A DNA stretch of 18,048 nucleotides from Candidatus Aenigmatarchaeota archaeon (GTDB lineage: Archaea; Aenigmatarchaeota; Aenigmatarchaeia; QMZS01). Numbering within the stretch: the first letter of the stretch is position 1; each line of letters begins with the position of its first letter. Position numbers and translations under genes: made by a program. The DNA lies in the NCBI GenBank assembly GCA_016932615.1, contig JAFGCN010000028.1, positions 1 through 18,048 of the forward strand. The letters run 5' to 3'. Shown one piece after another: positions 13,739-18,048 of the stretch. The notes below the pieces were generated by a model. The model was not told the DNA's origin. It searched no databases and saw only the letters and a program-made list of their open reading frames with translations.

Positions 13739-14779
13739 TCATGCCAAAGATTGATAAACCTTAAGCGTTTCCTTTGCGATAATTTTCCAGTCATACATCC
13801 TCAAGACCTTCTTTCTGCCGTTCTTTCCAATTCTTACCAAATCACTTGCCCTAGCTTCATTTATTCTACGGGATAATGCCTCCGGAGTTTGTTTCTTCAC
13901 CAGAAAGCCATCGCACCCATCATCTATAACCTCGGGTATTCCGCCCACCGCAAAAGCCAAAGGCGGAGTTCCGCAAGCCATTGCCTCTATCGAAACCATT
14001 CCAAAGGCCTCCTGCCATGTAGAAGGAACCACTACAACGCTTGCTGAGGAATAGTTGTCAATGAGTGCTTCGTCATTTACCCTGCCCAAAAATTCCACCC
14101 GTTTGTTTTTTACTGCTTCTCTAATGCACTTTGACTTGAGAGGGCCGTCGCCTATTACGCAAAGCTTCCCTTCACCAAGCCTTCCAAAACTCTTAAAAAG
14201 TAAAGACAAGCCCTTTTCGGGGGATAGCCTGCCAACAAAAAGCATCCGGAAGTCCCGTGATTTATTTGCCTGGGGCCTAAACTTATGGACATCAACCCCA
14301 TTAGGAATAACCAATAATTTTTTTTCAGAAATTCCAGAAATTCTCTTAAGGTGAGTCTTAACAAATTTGCTCACGCATATTATTTTATCTGAATGCTTCA
14401 AACTTGGAGAAAGTTTTTTTAAATAAAGGGTAACAACGGAATCAATTATACTCCTACCACCGGGAGATAAGTGTATTGTGCAGACAACTGGCTTTTTAGT
14501 CTTCCTTTTAATTTCCTCTACAAGAAAATCCATAGTACTAAATGGAAGATGCATATGTATTATGTCGGGGTTCTTTTCCTCCAATAATCTGAATAACGCT
14601 TTCTTGCTTAAAAGAACCTTATAACTCAGGAATAAATTAAAGTAAGGAAGACTATCCTGACCTTTCTCAAAGGATATTATCTCCACATCGTGCCCCTGTC
14701 TTTTTAGTTCTTCAGAAAGACCTAACGCATGCCTGCCCTCTCCTCCAAGAATTAAATCGGCAATCATTACAATTTTCAT
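13739..14779 (-). CDS. Glycosyltransferase family 4 (GT-B fold)
   Basis: 346 residues from ATG 14779 (MKIVMIADLILGGEGRHALGL), which places the N-terminal Rossmann strand at the usual position; a 28-residue extension from 14863 has no support, and a TATA-like box lies 22 bases before 14779. Seen: glycine-rich acceptor loop GGEGRHA (12-18), IIHMHLPF, LLVIPNGVD (155-163), donor-domain start FVGRLSPEKG (181-190), VIGDGP, and the GT4 E-x7-E motif in EAFGMVSIE (E257, E265) followed by GTPPLAFAVGGIPEVI. It transfers a sugar from a nucleotide donor with retention, at the cytoplasmic membrane face. It is a single transcription unit flanked by two long motif-bearing spacers, within a run of glycan genes. 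Donor and acceptor sugars cannot be told from sequence. Confidence 0.92.
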   Translation of the reverse strand: MKIVMIADLILGGEGRHALGLSEELKRQGHDVEIISFEKGQDSLPYFNLFLSYKVLLSKKALFRLLEEKNPDIIHMHLPFSTMDFLVEEIKRKTKKPVVCTIHLSPGGRSIIDSVVTLYLKKLSPSLKHSDKIICVSKFVKTHLKRISGISEKKLLVIPNGVDVHKFRPQANKSRDFRMLFVGRLSPEKGLSLLFKSFGRLGEGKLCVIGDGPLKSKCIREAVKNKRVEFLGRVNDEALIDNYSSASVVVVPSTWQEAFGMVSIEAMACGTPPLAFAVGGIPEVIDDGCDGFLVKKQTPEALSRRINEARASDLVRIGKNGRKKVLRMYDWKIIAKETLKVYQSLA

Positions 14780-14797
14780 ATAAATATTACCTATTTG

Positions 14798-14804
14798 GTA
14801 AATA
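14798..14804 (-). promoter_or_regulatory. TATA-like box for the first GT4 gene
   Basis: Minus-strand TTATTTA centred about 22 bases upstream of the ATG at 14779, consistent with a leaderless message. Confidence 0.4.
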
Positions 14805-15095
14805 ACCTCCCGATCGAGGCAAGCTCCAGGTAATCTCACTTCATTAACACAAACAAACAGCACATTCTAATCGCTTAATTTAATCGGGCAAATCTCTAAC
14901 TTACGCAAAGATTGCCTCTTTTCAGAATCGTTATCCCAACCAACCCAAGGATCAGGGTATCAAGTAAAGATAATCTCATGCCAAAATTGCAACATCGGAC
15001 GATAGAGTTCCTATCCAGGCATTAATCGCATATGACTCGTTTAAGCAAAAAATTAGAACCCGGAATCAATTGTAGAGAATCCCTATCCAGTGAAT

Positions 15096-15119
15096 AACCC
15101 CCTAGCAAGCCATGGGGTT
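15096..15119. repeat. Hairpin AACCCC / GGGGTT
   Basis: Six-base perfect arms with a 12-base loop, followed on the plus strand by TTCTTTC. It lies 41-64 bases past the FkbM stop on the minus strand. No plus-strand gene precedes it, so a terminator role is unclear. Confidence 0.3.
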
Positions 15120-15139
15120 TTCTTTCGACTGTTGGTCAG

Positions 15140-15150
15140 AAATAAAATTC
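15140..15150 (-). terminator. T-rich stretch after the FkbM gene
   Basis: Minus-strand AATTTTATTTC starts about 10 bases past the stop at 15160 and resembles the stretch after the first GT4 gene (13710-13720). Confidence 0.35.
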
Positions 15151-15159
15151 CCTGTAAAG

Positions 15160-15822
15160 CTACAGACCATCTCTTCTTTCTGCAAACAGCGTTTTGTGAA
15201 AGAGATTTCCAATTTTAATCTCTGAATAATGCTTGGAAAGTATTTTTTTAAGATGGATGTGCGTCTCCTTACCCTCCCTCAAATGATAACATGCAATGGC
15301 AAGATTTGGGTGGTACTTGTCTAAGGTCTGCTCCATACCCTTAAATGCTTCAAGCTCGGCGCCTTCAATATCCATTTTAATAAAGTCCACAGACGGCAGT
15401 CCCAGCCTCTTAATTTCATTGTCTAATGTTGCCACTGAAATCTTAAAACTATATTTCGATCCTTTGTTATCAATGACGCTTGAAGCCAGTGAACCAAAAA
15501 TAGGGTTTCTATTAAGAGTTATTTTTCCATCAAAATCAAATAATCCTTTTTGTACCAAAATAACATTTTTGAATCCGATTAAATTTTGTTTCAATTTTTT
15601 AAAATTTTCTGGATCTGGTTCAAAGGCAATGACCTTCCCAGCTTCACCCACTCTTTCAGAAGCATATTTGCTAAAGTTTCCTAAATAGGCTCCAGCATCA
15701 ATAACCACATCCCCTTTTTTGAGGGTATATTTTTTGAGATATCCCGGAATGTCATAAAAAGCCACCCATAGATCCAAAATTGACAAGAAAGCCTGTTTTG
15801 GCAACATAATAAGTTCATACAT
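15160..15822 (-). CDS. FkbM-family SAM-dependent methyltransferase
   Basis: 220 residues. SAM-binding motif I is VIDAGAYLGNFS (40-51), the acidic loop AFEPDPENF (66-74) binds the SAM ribose, and VDFIKMDIEGAELEAFKGM (145-163) is the signature of the FkbM family (PF05050). Members O-methylate sugars and other small acceptors, often in glycan gene clusters. The N-terminus is short, so most of the protein is the catalytic domain; ATG 15807 (MLPKQAFL) is an alternative start. A TATA-like run at 15842-15852 lies 25 bases before the chosen ATG. Base composition differs from its neighbours: two 60-base rows counted by hand gave 33 and 20 percent G+C, against 53 percent for one row of the next gene, hinting at separate origin. 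Likely role: capping or decorating a surface glycan; the acceptor is unknown. Confidence 0.9.
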   Translation of the reverse strand: MYELIMLPKQAFLSILDLWVAFYDIPGYLKKYTLKKGDVVIDAGAYLGNFSKYASERVGEAGKVIAFEPDPENFKKLKQNLIGFKNVILVQKGLFDFDGKITLNRNPIFGSLASSVIDNKGSKYSFKISVATLDNEIKRLGLPSVDFIKMDIEGAELEAFKGMEQTLDKYHPNLAIACYHLREGKETHIHLKKILSKHYSEIKIGNLFHKTLFAERRDGL

Positions 15823-15841
15823 ATATTTAAAAGTATCATGA

Positions 15842-15852
15842 TTTTTAAGTTG
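15842..15852 (-). promoter_or_regulatory. TATA-like box for the FkbM gene
   Basis: Minus-strand ACTTAAAAATC-type run centred about 25 bases upstream of the ATG at 15822. A second AT run (15824-15834) is too close to the start codon to serve. Confidence 0.35.
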
Positions 15853-15905
15853 TTATTGATAAAACAAGGCGCCCATATATCCTAGAAGTCCTGATGTGAA
15901 ATCAA

Positions 15906-17018
15906 TCAAACTATTGAGTCATAAACCCCCCTTACTTCACGGGCGATAAGCTTCCACTGAAACTCTTTTGCCTTCCGGTAGCCGCCAGAGGAAAGCTTTC
16001 TCTGTAAAGAGCTATCCTTCCAAAAGCCATCTATTGCCTCTGCCATGCTGCTGGCGCCATATTTGAAAATGACTGCATTCTTCCCACAAGCCAGATATTC
16101 CGAGATTCCGCATCCCTCCGACACAAGCACCGGCGTTTTGCTTGCCATGGCTTCGAGGGCAACCATTCCAAATGACTCGTACCTTGAAGGAATTATCAGC
16201 CCCCTTGCTTCGCTGATGAGCTTTAGATGTTGCCTTCGCGGGACAAAGCCAAGGACATCAACCCTATCCCTTATACCAAGACAGGACAATTCTTCTCCAA
16301 GGAGATTTTTTGGATCAGAAACATCCCCGCCGGTAATGACAAGCCGAAAGTCCCTCAAAGTCTTCAGCTTCCGAACCGCCTGAAGCAATTCATATATGCC
16401 CTTGCTTTCATGGAACCTCCCTGAAAAAAGCAGGTAATCCCTCTTCTTTTTTGAGGTGCGAAATTCATTCAGGTTTATGCCGCAGGGTATCGCCTTAACG
16501 CGCTCTCTTTTTAGCCCGTATGCCTTCCCAATAATTTCCGCAAGCTTTGGGTTGGGGCATATGGTGACCTTTGCCCGGGAAACCATCTTTCTTTCCAGCA
16601 ACAGGAGAAGCTTCAGAAGGCGCCTCTGGTCAAAGCGGTCCGGAGTTTTTAATCGCTTCCGGGCTTTAAGCATGGCAAGTGAAGGGTAAGTCGGGCAATG
16701 TAGCGTGAAAACGTCCAGCGGGCAAACTCCGGGGCTGTAGAAACTGTTGTCATGGGCCAGGGAAAGTGAACGTCTCAGCTTTCGAAGATAATAGCAGCTT
16801 GCAATAAGATGGCTTGCCCATTTCAGGGGAATATAATTCGCCCCAGACAAGTTTGTGTTGTGCACCTCTATATTCTTGTGGAGGTATCCGGACGGAACCG
16901 TTGAAATCAGGTCCACAATCACCCCTAAATCCGCAAGCGCCTCCGCAAGGCCCTTCGAGTAGATTCCTACGCCAAAGCATTTTGGCGGGTATTCTGGCGT
17001 TACGAAGCCCACTCTCAT
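15906..17018 (-). CDS. Glycosyltransferase family 4 (GT-B fold)
   Basis: 370 residues. Begins MRVGFVTPEYPPKCFGVGIY, the typical N-terminal strand and glycine loop of GT4 enzymes. Other family marks are VKAIPCGINLNEF (174-186), the donor-domain start LFSGRFHESKG (197-207), LVITGGDVSD, VDVLGFVPR (253-261), and the catalytic E-x7-E in ESFGMVALE (E281, E289) followed by ASKTPVLVSEGCGISEYL. It should transfer a sugar from a nucleotide donor with retention, from the cytoplasmic side of the membrane. It is divergent from the UbiA gene (64-base gap) and upstream of the FkbM gene on the same strand. No strong TATA-like box is seen before it. Acceptor and donor are unknown; related enzymes act on lipid-linked glycans or glycolipids. 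Confidence 0.92.
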   Translation of the reverse strand: MRVGFVTPEYPPKCFGVGIYSKGLAEALADLGVIVDLISTVPSGYLHKNIEVHNTNLSGANYIPLKWASHLIASCYYLRKLRRSLSLAHDNSFYSPGVCPLDVFTLHCPTYPSLAMLKARKRLKTPDRFDQRRLLKLLLLLERKMVSRAKVTICPNPKLAEIIGKAYGLKRERVKAIPCGINLNEFRTSKKKRDYLLFSGRFHESKGIYELLQAVRKLKTLRDFRLVITGGDVSDPKNLLGEELSCLGIRDRVDVLGFVPRRQHLKLISEARGLIIPSRYESFGMVALEAMASKTPVLVSEGCGISEYLACGKNAVIFKYGASSMAEAIDGFWKDSSLQRKLSSGGYRKAKEFQWKLIAREVRGVYDSIV

Positions 17019-17082
17019 AAATGAGATTTACTGAAAAGAAGCATATGTCGGGCTAGAAGTAAGATTATCTCCTCAAATTATT

Positions 17083-17937
17083 ATGACCTATCTAAGGGAC
17101 TTCCTTGGCGCCTTCAGAATAAGAGACTGGCTGATAACCCTTCTGATGATTCCGGTCTTGGGGGCATACATTTCCGCATCAAGCCCGCTTAATATTGCCT
17201 TTATTGCAGCCAGCTTCTTTTTTGTCTGCTGCTACGGATTTCTTCTCAATGACTATTTTGACATAGAAATAGACCAGAGAAACAGAAAAAAGGTAAAAGA
17301 CGGAACAAACGCCATTCTTTCCGGGAAACTACCCGGAAACATTTCAGTTCTGCTAACGGCAGTTTTTGCGTCCCTGGGCTTTTTAATCGCTTCTCTAATC
17401 GGAAGCCAAACCCTGATGCTTACGCTTGCCTGTATGCTTTTGCTGTTTGCCTATTCGGCAAAGCCCTTCCGGCTAAAGGATGTGCCTGGGCTTGACATCC
17501 TAGTCCATGGAGGCACATACCTTCTTGCATTTCTTTCCGGGTACTCCGCAGGCGGCTTAGCACTATTACCAACCGCCATCTTTCCTGCAACAATGATTTT
17601 TCTCCTCGGCCAGGCGATTCTCGTATGCCACCAACTTATAGACTATGAGGAAGACAAAAAAAGCGCAAATACCACAATAACCCGGCTAGGGCTTAAGAAC
17701 GGCTGGAACCTTCTCCTTGCATACACTGCCCTAATTGCACTATCCAACGAGTTTCTGGTTGGCTACCTTGCGCTAAGCCCAATTCTCCACCTCGTAGGAG
17801 CAGGATACGCGTGCTTCTTTCTATTCTGGGGCCTTAGAGCAGACTACGCCAAAGCTTCAGGAAGGGAAACCCTGATAAGAGACCGGTTTTATATTCTAAA
17901 CAACCTTTCACTCATAGCTCTGGCAATTGCCTTGTAG
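17083..17937 (+). CDS. UbiA-family prenyltransferase
   Basis: 284 residues, very hydrophobic, with about eight to nine predicted membrane helices. The two aspartate-rich Mg-diphosphate motifs are NDYFDIEID (56-64) and DYEEDKKSANTT (187-198), and the loop YSAKPFRLKD (124-133) is typical of the family. UbiA enzymes transfer a prenyl chain from its diphosphate to an acceptor in the membrane. In archaea the best-known member is digeranylgeranylglyceryl phosphate synthase (ether lipids); others make quinones, haem A/O or polyprenyl-phosphate pentose carriers. The neighbouring glycosyltransferases favour lipid or glycan-carrier synthesis, but the sequence alone does not decide. The next gene, a GT2, starts 27 bases downstream on the same strand, suggesting an operon. 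Confidence 0.9.
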   Translation: MTYLRDFLGAFRIRDWLITLLMIPVLGAYISASSPLNIAFIAASFFFVCCYGFLLNDYFDIEIDQRNRKKVKDGTNAILSGKLPGNISVLLTAVFASLGFLIASLIGSQTLMLTLACMLLLFAYSAKPFRLKDVPGLDILVHGGTYLLAFLSGYSAGGLALLPTAIFPATMIFLLGQAILVCHQLIDYEEDKKSANTTITRLGLKNGWNLLLAYTALIALSNEFLVGYLALSPILHLVGAGYACFFLFWGLRADYAKASGRETLIRDRFYILNNLSLIALAIAL

Positions 17938-17964
17938 AGATATAATAGCTAAGCGGGGTTCATT

Positions 17965-18048
17965 ATGGACATTTCGGTAATCGTTCCAACTCTTAACGAA
18001 GAGAAGTACCTGGAACGGTGCCTAAGGTCGATTGCAAACCAAACTTAC
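17965..18048 (+). CDS. Glycosyltransferase family 2, 5' end only
   Basis: The frame opens at ATG 17965 and stays open to the window edge (28 residues). It reads MDISVIVPTLNEEKYLERCL, the classic first beta-strand and nucleotide-binding loop of GT2 (GT-A fold) enzymes, which use a nucleotide sugar or polyprenyl-phosphate sugar route. It lies 27 bases after the UbiA stop and probably shares its transcript. A UbiA plus GT2 pairing would fit synthesis of a lipid-linked sugar, but the rest of the gene is outside the window. Confidence 0.8.
   Translation, partial: MDISVIVPTLNEEKYLERCLRSIANQTY

Larger units (their letters stand above)
14780..15159. other. 380-base spacer with no gene; motif copies and hairpin
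   Basis: I see no coding frame of note, RNA gene or mobile-element end here. It holds a TATA-like box for the gene on its left, a hairpin at 15096-15119, and three copies of the motif seen in the other spacer: plus-strand 15007-15021 and 15078-15092 (both with exact TATCCAG) and a minus-strand degenerate copy at 15136-15152. In a compact genome this length suggests a decayed gene or a regulatory RNA; neither is shown. Confidence 0.4.

Noticed and set aside
15096-15119. The AACCCC/GGGGTT hairpin as an intrinsic terminator
   Set aside because: The T-rich side lies on the plus strand, where no gene precedes it; archaeal termination does not usually need a hairpin. It is kept only as a repeat.
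13451-15159. CRISPR array or transposon remnant in the long spacers
   Set aside because: The motif copies are short, degenerate, in both orientations and irregularly spaced; no constant repeat length, terminal inverted repeats or transposase fragments are visible.

Overview
The window looks archaeal. It carries a ribosomal protein S4e gene (found only in archaea and eukaryotes), a DUF1512-type membrane protein, a single-domain KaiC-like ATPase, and AT-rich TATA-like boxes about 20-28 bases upstream of many start codons, as expected for leaderless or nearly leaderless archaeal mRNAs. Genes are small and compact and change strand often. A lineage among small-genome (DPANN-like) archaea is possible, but this rests on style, not on a marker I can place.

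Layout. 1-2969 (minus): three consecutive secreted or membrane-anchored surface proteins rich in N-glycosylation sequons; the last one runs off the left edge. 3076-3904 (minus): a trimeric-type dUTPase and a small unknown protein. 4017-6366: a divergent pair, a KaiC-like ATPase (minus) and an HTH-FIST sensor-regulator (plus). Their 139-base shared promoter region holds two copies of the same gapped palindrome, GTGCA-N4-TGCAC. 6417-9114 (plus): a tightly coupled LuxE-like acyl-activating enzyme and a LuxC-like aldehyde-dehydrogenase-fold reductase, behind a promoter with a different perfect inverted repeat. 9180-12298 (minus): rpS4e standing outside its usual ribosomal operon, an unrecognised protein of about 368 residues, and DUF1512. 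12452-13450 (plus): a radical SAM enzyme with extra C-terminal cysteines. 13739-18048: a glycan/lipid region with two GT4 glycosyltransferases, an FkbM methyltransferase, a UbiA prenyltransferase and the start of a GT2 glycosyltransferase.

How it may fit together. The right-hand glycosyltransferase, methyltransferase and UbiA genes plausibly build a surface glycan or its lipid carrier; the sequon-rich proteins at the left end are natural acceptors, though no oligosaccharyltransferase is in the window. The most system-like part is 4017-9114: a one-component sensor (winged helix plus FIST) with candidate operators over its own promoter and next to that of a KaiC-type ATPase, followed directly by a two-enzyme acyl-to-aldehyde module. 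The link between the sensor pair and the LuxE/LuxC pair is adjacency only.

Two long spacers (13451-13738 and 14780-15159) are unusual in this compact sequence and contain a dispersed degenerate motif around TATCCAG/CTGGATA. I found no rRNA, intact tRNA, CRISPR array, transposase or phage gene.
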